The notes under the pieces: generated by a model
Database searches by the model: none
Told to the model about the DNA's origin: nothing
The model's input: only the letters and a program-made list of their open reading frames with translations
In this document: one piece after another, positions 1 through 5,845 of the stretch
Position numbering within the stretch: position 1 is the stretch's first letter
Layout of the letters: each line of letters begins with the position of its first letter
Translations under genes and position numbers: made by a program
NCBI GenBank assembly: GCA_049642385.1
Contig: JBAROU010000039.1
Location: 1-10,570 of the forward strand
Length of the DNA: 10,570 bases
Direction of reading: 5' to 3'
Source: JBAROU01 sp049642385
GTDB taxonomy: Bacteria > Chloroflexota > Dehalococcoidia > DSTF01 > RBG-16-68-14

Positions 1-980
1 GGGACGTCTACCTGGGTGGCATCCAGATCCAGCATCGAAACGTGGTTGAGACGACACCGCAGCAAGTGCCCAACCTAACGTTCTTCCACCCGGCGATGCA
101 GGAGACGCTGTTGCAAGAAGCGAAGTCTGCCGGCGCGGAGGTGCGTCGTGGGGCCCGCGTGCGAGGTGTTGAGCCAGGCGAGCGTCCCGCTGTCCTCGTC
201 GAGCATGACGGTCGACAGGAACGCATCGAATGCCGACTCGCCGTGGGTGCGGATGGCCGGAGTTCCATGGTCCGCAAATGGGGCGCCTTCGACGTGCAGC
301 GCGAACCTGACCAGCTCCAAATAGGCGGCATCCTCATGGAGGACTGCCCACTGGCCGTCGACACTGCCCACTTCTTCGTGAATCCGTCCCTGGGTCTCGG
401 GTCGCCCGTCTTCCCACAGGGCGACAAGCGCGCCCGGCTCTATCTTGTAACTCGAGTCGAAGATGGGCCAGGGCACTCCGGCGAGAAGGACCTGCCCGCG
501 TTTCTCGAAGGCTGTGCCCAGGCCGGCGTTGACGCCACGCTCCTCAAGTCGGCCCGCTACTCGGGCCCGCTGGCGACGTTCAAGGGGGCCGCCACCTGGG
601 TTGAGCACCCATACGACAATGGTGTGGCACTGATCGGCGACGCGGCCGGCCACAGCGACCCGGCCTGGGGCCAGGGGCTCTCGTTCACGCTGCGCGACGT
701 TCGTGTCTTGCGCGATAAGCTGCTGGAGACGGACGATTGGGATGTCGCGGGCAACGCGTATGCGCGAGCGCACCACGAATCGTTCATGATGACCCACACC
801 GTCGAGGACTGGCTTACGCAGTTCTTCTATGGCGTGGGGCCAGAAGCCGACGAACGTCGGGCGAGGGCGTTCCCCCTGATAGCGCAGGACCCCTTGCGCA
901 TGCCGGACAACCTCCAGGGCGGGCCTGAGGTCGTTCCGCTCGACGAAGCAGCGCGAAAGCGTTTCTTCGCTGAGGAGTAA
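1..980 (+). CDS. FAD-dependent monooxygenase (PHBH-like class A), 5'-truncated by window edge
   Basis: The reading frame is open to the window edge (first whole codon at base 3), so the gene starts upstream and about 325 C-terminal residues are visible. The family uses FAD and NAD(P)H to hydroxylate or epoxidise aromatic or other unsaturated substrates in the cytoplasm. Two of its hallmarks are visible: a GADG sequence (around bases 246-257) in the position of the DG motif, and GDAAGH at 636-653, which contacts the FAD ribityl chain. That motif is followed by a Trp-Gly-Gln-Gly-Leu stretch, as in this fold. The N-terminal GxGxxG dinucleotide-binding motif must lie outside the window. An internal GTG at 42 could be mistaken for the start, but the upstream codons keep coding sense. 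The SDR gene follows after 19 bases, so co-transcription is likely. The substrate is unknown. A flavin halogenase or geranylgeranyl-reductase-like member of the same fold cannot be excluded without the N-terminus. Confidence 0.85.
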   Translation, partial: DVYLGGIQIQHRNVVETTPQQVPNLTFFHPAMQETLLQEAKSAGAEVRRGARVRGVEPGERPAVLVEHDGRQERIECRLAVGADGRSSMVRKWGAFDVQREPDQLQIGGILMEDCPLAVDTAHFFVNPSLGLGSPVFPQGDKRARLYLVTRVEDGPGHSGEKDLPAFLEGCAQAGVDATLLKSARYSGPLATFKGAATWVEHPYDNGVALIGDAAGHSDPAWGQGLSFTLRDVRVLRDKLLETDDWDVAGNAYARAHHESFMMTHTVEDWLTQFFYGVGPEADERRARAFPLIAQDPLRMPDNLQGGPEVVPLDEAARKRFFAEE

Positions 981-981
981 T

Positions 982-990
982 GGAGAGGAG
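982..990 (+). promoter_or_regulatory. Ribosome binding site of the SDR gene
   Basis: GGAGAGGAG lies directly after the monooxygenase stop codon and 9 bases before the ATG at 1000. It fixes the SDR start and indicates translation from a polycistronic message. Confidence 0.7.
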
Positions 991-999
991 AACAACGAC

Positions 1000-1878
1000 A
1001 TGGCGACCAACGGGAGCGGCAGCGTACGAGCCGTTGTCATCACCGGCGCTTCGACCGGCATCGGTGAGGCATGCGCCTTACGCCTCGACAAGGACGGCTG
1101 GCGCGTCTTCGCCGGCGTGCGTAAGGAGGCTGACGGCCTCAAGCTGAAGCAGCAAGCCTCCGAGCGCCTCACGCCGGTGATGATCGATGTCACAGACGAG
1201 GGATCGATCATGCGGGCGGAAGAAGCTGTGCGGGCCGCCGTCGGCGAGGCGGGCCTAGCGGGCCTCGTGAACAACGCTGGCGTGGCCGTCGCTGGGCCGC
1301 TGGAGTTCATGAAGATCGGTGACCTGCGCCAGCAGCTCGAGGTGAACACCGTCGGCCAAATCGCGGTGACCCAGGCGTTTCTGCCGCTAATCCGAAAGGG
1401 CAGCGGGCGCATCGTCAACATCGGTTCGATCGCGGGTAAAATGGCGACGCCGTTCCTCGGGCCGTACACGGCGTCCAAGCACGCGATCGAGGCGCTCACC
1501 GACGCGCTGCGGCAAGAGCTGCGACCGTGGAAGATCCATGTCGCGGTCGTTGAGCCGGGGAGCATCGCCACCCCGATCTGGGAGAAGAGTCAGCAGCGGG
1601 CGGACGACCTGGAGCAAAGCCTGCCCGAGGGTGCGATGATGCTCTACGGTAAGCCGTTCAACGCGATGCGAGAAGCGGCGCGTAAGTTCGAGGCGGCAGG
1701 CGTGCCACCGGACCGGGTCGCGAAGGCAGTGCAGCATGCACTGACATCGGGGCGTCCGCGGACGCGATACATCGTCGGCTTCGATGCGACGATGCAGCGG
1801 ATCATCGCCGCCGTGGTGCCGGACCGCATGCGCGATAGGCTCGTCGCGTGGCAGCTCAAGTTGCCAAGCAAACCTTAG
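1000..1878 (+). CDS. Short-chain dehydrogenase/reductase (classical SDR)
   Basis: This 292-residue protein should be a cytosolic NAD(P)-dependent alcohol dehydrogenase or ketoreductase. The Rossmann motif TGASTGIG is at residues 15-22, NNAG at 91-94, the structural Asn in EVNTVG at 116, and the catalytic Ser143, Tyr156 and Lys160 (S-x12-Y-x3-K) are all present. The PG motif after strand six is at 186-187. An Arg at residue 41, after the second strand, hints at NADP(H) preference. The C-terminal extension past residue 200 resembles the retinol- or steroid-dehydrogenase-like branch of SDRs. The ATG is supported by a strong ribosome binding site. Its place between a monooxygenase and an F420-type reductase suggests oxidation or reduction of the product of the former. 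The substrate cannot be read from sequence. Confidence 0.93.
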   Translation: MATNGSGSVRAVVITGASTGIGEACALRLDKDGWRVFAGVRKEADGLKLKQQASERLTPVMIDVTDEGSIMRAEEAVRAAVGEAGLAGLVNNAGVAVAGPLEFMKIGDLRQQLEVNTVGQIAVTQAFLPLIRKGSGRIVNIGSIAGKMATPFLGPYTASKHAIEALTDALRQELRPWKIHVAVVEPGSIATPIWEKSQQRADDLEQSLPEGAMMLYGKPFNAMREAARKFEAAGVPPDRVAKAVQHALTSGRPRTRYIVGFDATMQRIIAAVVPDRMRDRLVAWQLKLPSKP

Positions 1879-1888
1879 CGAAGGCCAC

Positions 1889-1897
1889 AGGAGGTGA
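1889..1897 (+). promoter_or_regulatory. Consensus Shine-Dalgarno that decides the start of the cNMP-binding gene
   Basis: AGGAGGTGA is a full anti-16S complement. It lies 5 bases upstream of the ATG at 1900, counted from the end of the AGGAGG core. An in-frame GTG at 1894 lies inside this element and is therefore unlikely to be the start. It is among the strongest ribosome binding sites in the window and suggests high translation of this small protein. Confidence 0.75.
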
Positions 1898-1899
1898 CC

Positions 1900-2337
1900 A
1901 TGCTGCTCAAGCGTCGTTCGGAGAAAGTCGACCTGCTCAAGAAGGTGCCGCTCTTTGCCGGACTGAGCCAGCGCGACCTGAACGAGATCGCCCGCCACGC
2001 CGATGAAGTGGCGGTCGAGGCGGGCAAGGTGCTCGCGCGTCAGGACGGCGTCGGCCACGAGTTTGTCGTCATCATCAGCGGCCGTGCGCGGGTCGAGAGG
2101 AATCGCAAGCTGATCGCCCGAGTGCGCGCGGGCAGTTTCTTCGGCGAGATGGCGTTGATCGACGGCAAGCCGCGCACTGCCACCGTGACCGCCGAGACGC
2201 CGATGGTCATTCTGTGTGTGCATGTGCGCTCGTTTGGCCACCTGCTCGATAACGTGCCCGGCCTACAGCGGAAGCTGCTGGTCACACTCTGCGAGCGCCT
2301 GCGCGACGCCGACACGACCATCGGCGCCACGAACTAG
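1900..2337 (+). CDS. Single-domain cyclic-nucleotide-binding (CRP-like) protein
   Basis: This 145-residue protein consists almost only of a cyclic-nucleotide-binding domain. It opens with a typical helix (DLLKKVPLFAGLS) and a beta-roll. The phosphate-binding cassette is GSFFGEMALIDGKPRTATV (around bases 2131-2190), with Gly-Glu and the Arg-Thr-Ala that contact cAMP or cGMP in the family. A C-terminal helix follows. There is no DNA-binding helix-turn-helix, kinase, cyclase or membrane segment, so it is not a CRP-type transcription factor. It may act as a regulatory subunit or ligand sensor by protein contact. The preceding SDR stop is 21 bases upstream and the next gene begins one base after the stop, so it is embedded in the operon. 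Binding of a nucleotide is inferred from the cassette. The partner is unknown. Confidence 0.88.
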   Translation: MLLKRRSEKVDLLKKVPLFAGLSQRDLNEIARHADEVAVEAGKVLARQDGVGHEFVVIISGRARVERNRKLIARVRAGSFFGEMALIDGKPRTATVTAETPMVILCVHVRSFGHLLDNVPGLQRKLLVTLCERLRDADTTIGATN

Positions 2338-2338
2338 C

Positions 2339-2713
2339 GTGGCTGCCGAGGTACAAATCGATCCCGCGCTCGCCCGCGAGGCCTTCTGTTACTTAACCAC
2401 CATTGGTCGGGTTACCGGCAAGCCGCGGGAGATCGAGATATGGTTCGGGTTGGACCGAGCCACGCTGTATATGCTGTCAGGTGGCGGTGACCGGTCCGAT
2501 TGGGTGAGGAACCTCCGCCACACGCCCAGCGTGATGGTTCGCATCAGCAACACGACGTACTCCGGTCAGGCGCGCGTCGTCGATGCTGTGGACGAGGACG
2601 CGCTCGCGCGCAGGCTCCTCGTGGACAAGTACCGACCGCGTTACAGCGGCGACCTCACGAATTGGGGCAGCACAGCACTGCCCGTGGCGGTCGACCTCGC
2701 GCCACAGCGCTGA
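2339..2713 (+). CDS. Deazaflavin (F420)-dependent nitroreductase-family protein, short
   Basis: This 124-residue protein belongs to the DDN/DUF385 family with a split-barrel fold. Members use reduced coenzyme F420 to reduce quinones, enones or nitro compounds. The family pattern is visible: Thr-x-Gly-Arg-x-Thr-Gly-Lys-Pro-Arg at residues 21-30, then a Ser-Gly-Gly-Gly-Asp-Arg-Ser-Asp-Trp stretch with Arg-Asn-Leu (47-59), the usual loop before a Pro-x-Val-x-Val strand. The start is GTG, a single base after the upstream stop. There is no Shine-Dalgarno, so translation probably depends on reinitiation. The frame extends upstream to a GTG at 2216, but that part lies within the cNMP-binding gene and reads as low-complexity shadow sequence. 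The protein is shorter than the second family member in the window (155 residues), mainly at the N-terminus. Cofactor use is inferred from the family; some members bind FMN or other ligands. Confidence 0.82.
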   Translation: MAAEVQIDPALAREAFCYLTTIGRVTGKPREIEIWFGLDRATLYMLSGGGDRSDWVRNLRHTPSVMVRISNTTYSGQARVVDAVDEDALARRLLVDKYRPRYSGDLTNWGSTALPVAVDLAPQR

Positions 2714-2727
2714 GCGACTGTTCGTCC

Positions 2728-3315
2728 TCACACGTTACCGATCTGGAGTTGTAGGTCCACGGCTTGCTTGAGCTGGGCGATGAAGCGCGTATCGGCCTCG
2801 GCAACGGTGATTTCGAGCAGCCGCGCGATCTCCTCCCGCGCGAATGCCCACGCTAGCTCTGCGAGCACGACAATGATCACGGCGAACGTCGGGTCGAACG
2901 ACGACTGAGGTGCTCGTCTGCGCTTCATCTCCTCGAACGGCGCAACCGCGCGTAACATATACTCGCGACCGCGTGGCAATGGGCGGCCGTTGAGCAGCAT
3001 CTGGACGAAGAACCTCGCCAGCTCAGGGTGCTCGATCTGGAGCCGCACGCTCCGCTCCACAGCCTCGAGTGATGATCCTCCAATCGGGAAGAGTTCATAG
3101 CGACTGACGATGTGCGTGATCGCGTGCGCCGTAAGGTTCTCACGGCTCTGGAAGTAGTGATAAACGAGCGCGCGGTTGATCCGGGCGCGTTTCGCGACCT
3201 CGGTGATCGTGAAGCCGTCAACGCCATTCTCGGCGATGAGCTGGCTGGTCGCATCAAGGATCGCGTTGCGAGATGCCGCACGCTTACGTGCTATCGCCGA
3301 TCTCGGTTCCGCCAT
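2728..3315 (-). CDS. TetR-family transcriptional repressor
   Basis: This 195-residue protein has an N-terminal DNA-binding domain with the TetR signature: Ile-Leu-Asp-Ala-(x)-Ser-Gln-Leu-Ile-Ala-Glu-Asn-Gly, then a helix-turn-helix with TITEVAKRARINRALVYHYF and Glu-Asn-Leu. A helical ligand-binding domain follows, ending in Leu-Gln-Ile-Gly-Asn-Val. The ATG at 3315 is chosen because GGAGG (3325-3329) lies 9 bases upstream. The longer in-frame start at 3372 is a TTG that coincides with a probable -35 hexamer. The gene converges with the DDN-family gene (14-base gap) and diverges from the TlpA-like gene. Either the latter or a distant operon could be the target; the ligand is unknown. Confidence 0.9.
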   Translation of the reverse strand: MAEPRSAIARKRAASRNAILDATSQLIAENGVDGFTITEVAKRARINRALVYHYFQSRENLTAHAITHIVSRYELFPIGGSSLEAVERSVRLQIEHPELARFFVQMLLNGRPLPRGREYMLRAVAPFEEMKRRRAPQSSFDPTFAVIIVVLAELAWAFAREEIARLLEITVAEADTRFIAQLKQAVDLQLQIGNV

Positions 3316-3343
3316 ACGCTCCCCCCTCCGCACAGGGCACCCC

Positions 3344-3372
3344 ATTGTGGCGCAGGCTCGTCCGTTGGTCAA
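3344..3372 (-). promoter_or_regulatory. Probable sigma-70-type promoter of the TetR gene with overlapping inverted repeat
   Basis: Read on the minus strand, TTGACC (3372-3367) and CACAAT (3349-3344) are separated by 17 bases. This would start transcription near 3336, about 20 bases before the Shine-Dalgarno-supported ATG at 3315. The hexamers match the consensus at 5 of 6 and 4 of 6 positions. The -35 overlaps a small inverted repeat, GTTG-GT-CAAC (3364-3373), which could be part of an autoregulatory operator. The repeat is short, so the operator part is tentative. Confidence 0.45.
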
Positions 3373-3400
3373 CCGCGACGCTGATCGCTCGCGTACGTGC

Positions 3401-3406
3401 TACGAT
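3401..3406 (+). promoter_or_regulatory. Possible -10 element of the TlpA-like gene
   Basis: TACGAT fits the TAnnnT -10 pattern and sits 14 bases before the ATG at 3421, which would give a very short leader. No convincing -35 hexamer is seen at the right distance. The region around it carries loose inverted repeats (GATCG at 3383-3387 and CGATC at 3403-3407), so regulation by the divergent TetR protein is possible but unproven. Confidence 0.25.
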
Positions 3407-3420
3407 CGGGTGCGAACCAC

Positions 3421-4128
3421 ATGACCCGCAAATCAGACCGTAACGGCTCCCCGAACGTCGTCAGCCAGCGCCGCCTGCTGGACAGCGTTTGGATACGAAA
3501 CTCGCTCGGGTTGCTTGTCCTCACCGCCATTGTGGGTGGCCTCGTCGCCATCGACAGCTTCGCGGGCAATAGCAACGACGTGGGGCCGCTCGATGATCGA
3601 TCACCTAAGGTGGGCCAGCCCGCGCCGCAGTTCGCCCTGCGCGACGCGAACGGCGACGAGCGCCGATTGGACGACTACTCCGGCCAGGTGGTCTGGCTCA
3701 ACTTTTGGGCTACCTGGTGCATTCCCTGCCGGCAGGAGCTCCCCGACATCCAGCGCCTGGCCGACGAGTACGCCGACGCTGGCCTGGTTGTTCTCACGGT
3801 GAACTTCGAGGAATCTGAAGGCGCGGCGACTGATTTTTGGGCCGAGCTGGGTCTTGAGCTACCGATCTTATTCGACTCCGGTGGGGAGGTGGCCCGCCAG
3901 TACCACCTGCGCGGCTTCCCGGACACCTTCTTCATCGATCGCGACGGCACGCTCCGCGCGTTCAAGCTGGGCTTCTTGAGCGAAGAGCAGATGCGCGAAC
4001 GCCTCGCGGAGCTGGGCCTAACCAGTAGGGCGATTCGCGAATCGTCCTACTGGATGTTCAGCAGCTCTATATCGAAGATGAGCGTCGCGTTGGCTGGGAT
4101 AAGCGGCGGCGAACCAGCCGCTCCGTAG
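3421..4128 (+). CDS. Membrane-anchored TlpA/ResA-like thiol-disulfide oxidoreductase
   Basis: The 235-residue protein has a short basic cytoplasmic N-terminus, one transmembrane segment (about residues 28-46) and an extracytoplasmic thioredoxin domain starting at VGQPAPQF. The active site is W-C-I-P-C (Cys100, Cys103), followed by Arg-Gln-Glu-Leu-Pro as in TlpA/ResA. The cis-proline is in Gly-Phe-Pro-Asp-Thr-Phe (Pro167), followed by Phe-Ile-Asp-Arg-Asp-Gly. Such proteins reduce disulfides outside the membrane, for example during cytochrome c maturation, but no cytochrome genes are in the window. ATG at 3421 is preferred over an in-frame GTG at 3397, since neither has a good ribosome site and the family similarity begins later. 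The thioredoxin fold should end near residue 200; the last ~35 residues are unusual and are read largely from the antisense of the converging FKBP gene's end. Confidence 0.88.
   Translation: MTRKSDRNGSPNVVSQRRLLDSVWIRNSLGLLVLTAIVGGLVAIDSFAGNSNDVGPLDDRSPKVGQPAPQFALRDANGDERRLDDYSGQVVWLNFWATWCIPCRQELPDIQRLADEYADAGLVVLTVNFEESEGAATDFWAELGLELPILFDSGGEVARQYHLRGFPDTFFIDRDGTLRAFKLGFLSEEQMRERLAELGLTSRAIRESSYWMFSSSISKMSVALAGISGGEPAAP
4022..4053. repeat. 32-nt near-perfect palindrome at the convergent gene junction
   Basis: CCAGTAGG (4022-4029) pairs with CCTACTGG (4046-4053) around a perfect 14-base palindrome, CGATTCGCGAATCG (4031-4044). The only imperfection is 4030/4045, a G-T that would be a G-U pair in the plus-strand RNA and an A-C mismatch in the minus-strand RNA. 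With a four-base loop this gives a 14-pair stem. The stop codon of the FKBP gene (4047-4049) lies inside one arm, and the whole element lies inside the TlpA-like frame. No T-tract follows on either strand, so it is not a textbook intrinsic terminator. A bidirectional transcription end, an RNA-stabilising hairpin or a protein site are all possible. Confidence 0.7.
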
Positions 4129-4589
4129 GCCAGCTCCGGCGGGATGATCAGGCGCCGAATGCCGCCCACACGCATGCCAATCAGCCCTTCCTGCCAACCG
4201 TCAATAAACTGATCGACGGGCAGTGTTGTCGGCTGGCCGAGGTCGAGCGAGCTGTTGAACTTCGTGCCGTCCTCAGCGAGCCAGCCGGTGTAGTGCACCG
4301 TTACGGCCTGCGTGGGCTGATCGGCTACCACCTCTTTGCCAGTGCCGACCTTGATGTCGATGATTTTGAGACCCGATTCTGTGACCGTCGGCGTCACGTC
4401 GACCTCAGGTGGATTGGCGGGCGCAACCGTGGGGACCGCCGTCGGCTCTTCGTTTCCCAGCGTTGGCGTCCCGGGGGCCGTGGCTGTTGGCGGCGTGCCA
4501 TTGCCACTATCGCCGCACGCGACGAGCCCCACCGCGACCAGTGCGGCCCCCGCGAGCAGGGCGGCGATAATGAACGATCCTCGACCCAT
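4047..4589 (-). CDS. FKBP-type peptidyl-prolyl isomerase lipoprotein
   Basis: This 180-residue protein should catalyse cis-trans isomerisation of prolyl bonds outside the cytoplasmic membrane. A hydrophobic signal segment (residues 6-22) ends in the lipobox Leu-Val-Ala-Cys, with Cys25 the likely lipidated residue. A Pro/Thr-rich linker (about 32-70) leads to a complete FKBP domain: Val-His-Tyr-Thr-Gly-Trp-Leu at 98-104, an Asn-Ser-Ser in place of the usual Asp-Ser-Ser, Gly-Trp-Gln-Glu-Gly-Leu at 131-136, and RRLIIPPELAYG at 145-156. It ends with the strand Ala-Thr-Leu-Ile-Phe-Asp-Ile-Glu-Leu-Leu. The ATG overlaps the upstream dehydratase stop by one base (TGATG), and GAGGT lies shortly before, so the start is well supported and translation is probably coupled. 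The frame upstream, to 4820, is open but antisense-like filler. The 3' end overlaps the converging TlpA-like gene by 82 bases. Confidence 0.93.
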   Translation of the reverse strand: MGRGSFIIAALLAGAALVAVGLVACGDSGNGTPPTATAPGTPTLGNEEPTAVPTVAPANPPEVDVTPTVTESGLKIIDIKVGTGKEVVADQPTQAVTVHYTGWLAEDGTKFNSSLDLGQPTTLPVDQFIDGWQEGLIGMRVGGIRRLIIPPELAYGAAGSPPLIPANATLIFDIELLNIQ

Positions 4590-5701
4590 CACTTGACCTC
4601 GTACTTCGCGCACTTCTCTTCGTCCAGTTCGATGCCAAGGCCCGGCTTGTCCGGCAGCACGACCGAGCCCTCCGCATCGATGCGGATCGGCTCGGTCAGG
4701 ACGAAGTCGCGTACGTCCGGCGTCCAGTTCGGCGGGTCGTGCGGATATTCGATGAACGGGCTGTTCGGCATCGCCGCTGCCAGATGCAGGTTCGCCATGA
4801 CGCCGATACCGTTTGACCACGTGTGCGGCGCGAAGAGCAGCCCCGCCGAATGCGCCATGCCCGCCACGGTGCGCGCTGTCGTGATGCCGCCCGCGAACGT
4901 CGCGTCCGGCTGATAAACGTCCAGGCAGCCGTGCCGAAAGTACTCCCGAAATTCGTGCAAGCCCAGGTTTAGCTCACCACCCGCGATGCGGACGTTGGCC
5001 TGCCGGCGCAGCTCCGCCAGCCCGTCGTAGTCGTACGACCAGAGCGGCTCCTCCAGCCAGAACACATCGAACTCCTCCATCGCGCGCGCCATCGTAATCG
5101 CCGTGCGCAGGTCCCAGCGGGGTGTCAGGTCGGCCGGGTAGCGCCACCCCTGGTTCGCGTCGACCATGATCGTCATCGAGTCGCCGACCGCCCTGCGCAC
5201 CGCAGCGAGCGTCGGCAGGTCATCCATCGCGTTCGGGCTGTGGAAGCGCAGCTTTACGGCGCGGAAGCCTTCGTCGCGCAGCCTCAAGACGTCTTCGACG
5301 CGCTGGTCCTTCGGTCGCAACTCGCCCGTGGAAGCGTATGCCGTGAGGCGGTCGTGTCTGCCGCCCAGCAGCTTGTAGAGCGGCAGCCCCGCAACCTTAC
5401 CAGCGATATCCCACAACGCGATTTCAATCGGCCAGGGACGCGCCATGACGTAGGCGATCGTGGTCAGCATCTCGTGGTGCTGCTCGATGGCGAGGGGATC
5501 GCGTCCGACGAACAGGCCGGCCGTCGTGTTCAGCCGCGTCAGCACTCCGCCTGAGCCGATGCCCGTGATCCCTTCGTCCGTGTGCACCTCGACGACGGTG
5601 AGCCTGTGGCTCCGGCTCGCCATCGGCTGCCAGGTGGGGTGGAACGGATGCTCCGCGTGCGGCAGGTCGAACGTGCGCACGCGTACGTCAGTGATCTTCA
5701 T
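4589..5701 (-). CDS. Mandelate racemase / muconate lactonizing enzyme family dehydratase (enolase superfamily)
   Basis: The 370-residue protein has the enolase-superfamily capping domain (residues 1-120) and TIM barrel. Metal ligands are visible as Asp181 (Val-Asp-Ala-Asn-Gln-Gly-Trp), Glu217 (Trp-Leu-Glu-Glu-Pro) and Glu243 (Ala-Gly-Gly-Glu). Catalytic groups fit the mandelate racemase subgroup: Lys150-x-Arg152 in the position of the KxK motif, and the Asp266/His293 dyad (Gln-Pro-Asp-Ala and Pro-His-Thr-Trp-Ser). Family members abstract the proton alpha to a carboxylate. Most of this subgroup are sugar-acid dehydratases, but racemases occur, so the substrate is open. The length is normal and the ATG at 5701 fits the conserved N-terminus (Met-Lys-Ile-Thr-Asp-Val), although no good Shine-Dalgarno is adjacent. 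It is the first gene of a two-gene unit with the FKBP lipoprotein and is divergent from the GltD-like gene. Confidence 0.93.
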   Translation of the reverse strand: MKITDVRVRTFDLPHAEHPFHPTWQPMASRSHRLTVVEVHTDEGITGIGSGGVLTRLNTTAGLFVGRDPLAIEQHHEMLTTIAYVMARPWPIEIALWDIAGKVAGLPLYKLLGGRHDRLTAYASTGELRPKDQRVEDVLRLRDEGFRAVKLRFHSPNAMDDLPTLAAVRRAVGDSMTIMVDANQGWRYPADLTPRWDLRTAITMARAMEEFDVFWLEEPLWSYDYDGLAELRRQANVRIAGGELNLGLHEFREYFRHGCLDVYQPDATFAGGITTARTVAGMAHSAGLLFAPHTWSNGIGVMANLHLAAAMPNSPFIEYPHDPPNWTPDVRDFVLTEPIRIDAEGSVVLPDKPGLGIELDEEKCAKYEVK

Positions 5702-5766
5702 GAACTACAAGGTAGATCGCTCCTAAGCTAGGCACAAATCTCGCGGGGCTACGCAGGCTCGGCCGT

Positions 5767-5795
5767 TTGTTCGTGAGATCGGCCTCCGATACCCT
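5767..5795 (+). promoter_or_regulatory. Possible promoter of the GltD-like gene
   Basis: In the 144-base divergent gap, TTGTTC (5767-5772) and TACCCT (5790-5795) are 17 bases apart. This fits a weak -35 and the TAnnnT -10 pattern, and would give a leader of about 40 bases. A loose inverted repeat, GGCCG (5761-5765) with CGGCC (5780-5784), overlaps it and might be a regulator site. The matches are modest and the call is tentative. I see no riboswitch-like fold or small gene in this gap. Confidence 0.3.
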
Positions 5796-5832
5796 GAAGC
5801 TGAAGCTCGGTCGATAACAACACATGCATACG

Positions 5833-5839
5833 AAAGGAA
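5833..5839 (+). promoter_or_regulatory. Ribosome binding site supporting a TTG start
   Basis: AAAGGAA lies 6 bases before the TTG at 5846. No ATG or GTG occurs in a fitting position, and the protein similarity begins just after, so TTG is taken as the start codon of the GltD-like gene. Confidence 0.55.
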
Positions 5840-5845
5840 CGTCGA

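Noticed and set aside
75..1571. Long open frame on the minus strand (498 codons)
   Set aside because: It lies antisense to the monooxygenase and SDR, both with clear family motifs. Its translation is Arg/Ser/Pro-rich without motifs, typical of antisense frames in GC-rich DNA.
1387..2241. Minus-strand open frame of 284 codons
   Set aside because: It covers parts of the SDR and cNMP-binding genes on the opposite strand and is His/Arg/Leu-rich without motifs.
2216..2338. N-terminal extension of the first DDN-family protein to a GTG at 2216
   Set aside because: The extension lies in the cNMP-binding gene in another frame and reads Cys/Ser/Thr-rich. The GTG at 2339, right after the upstream stop, fits family length.
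3594..3603. 10-base perfect palindrome TGATCGATCA
   Set aside because: It is inside the TlpA-like coding region, short, and expected by chance in DNA rich in GATC/CGAT words.
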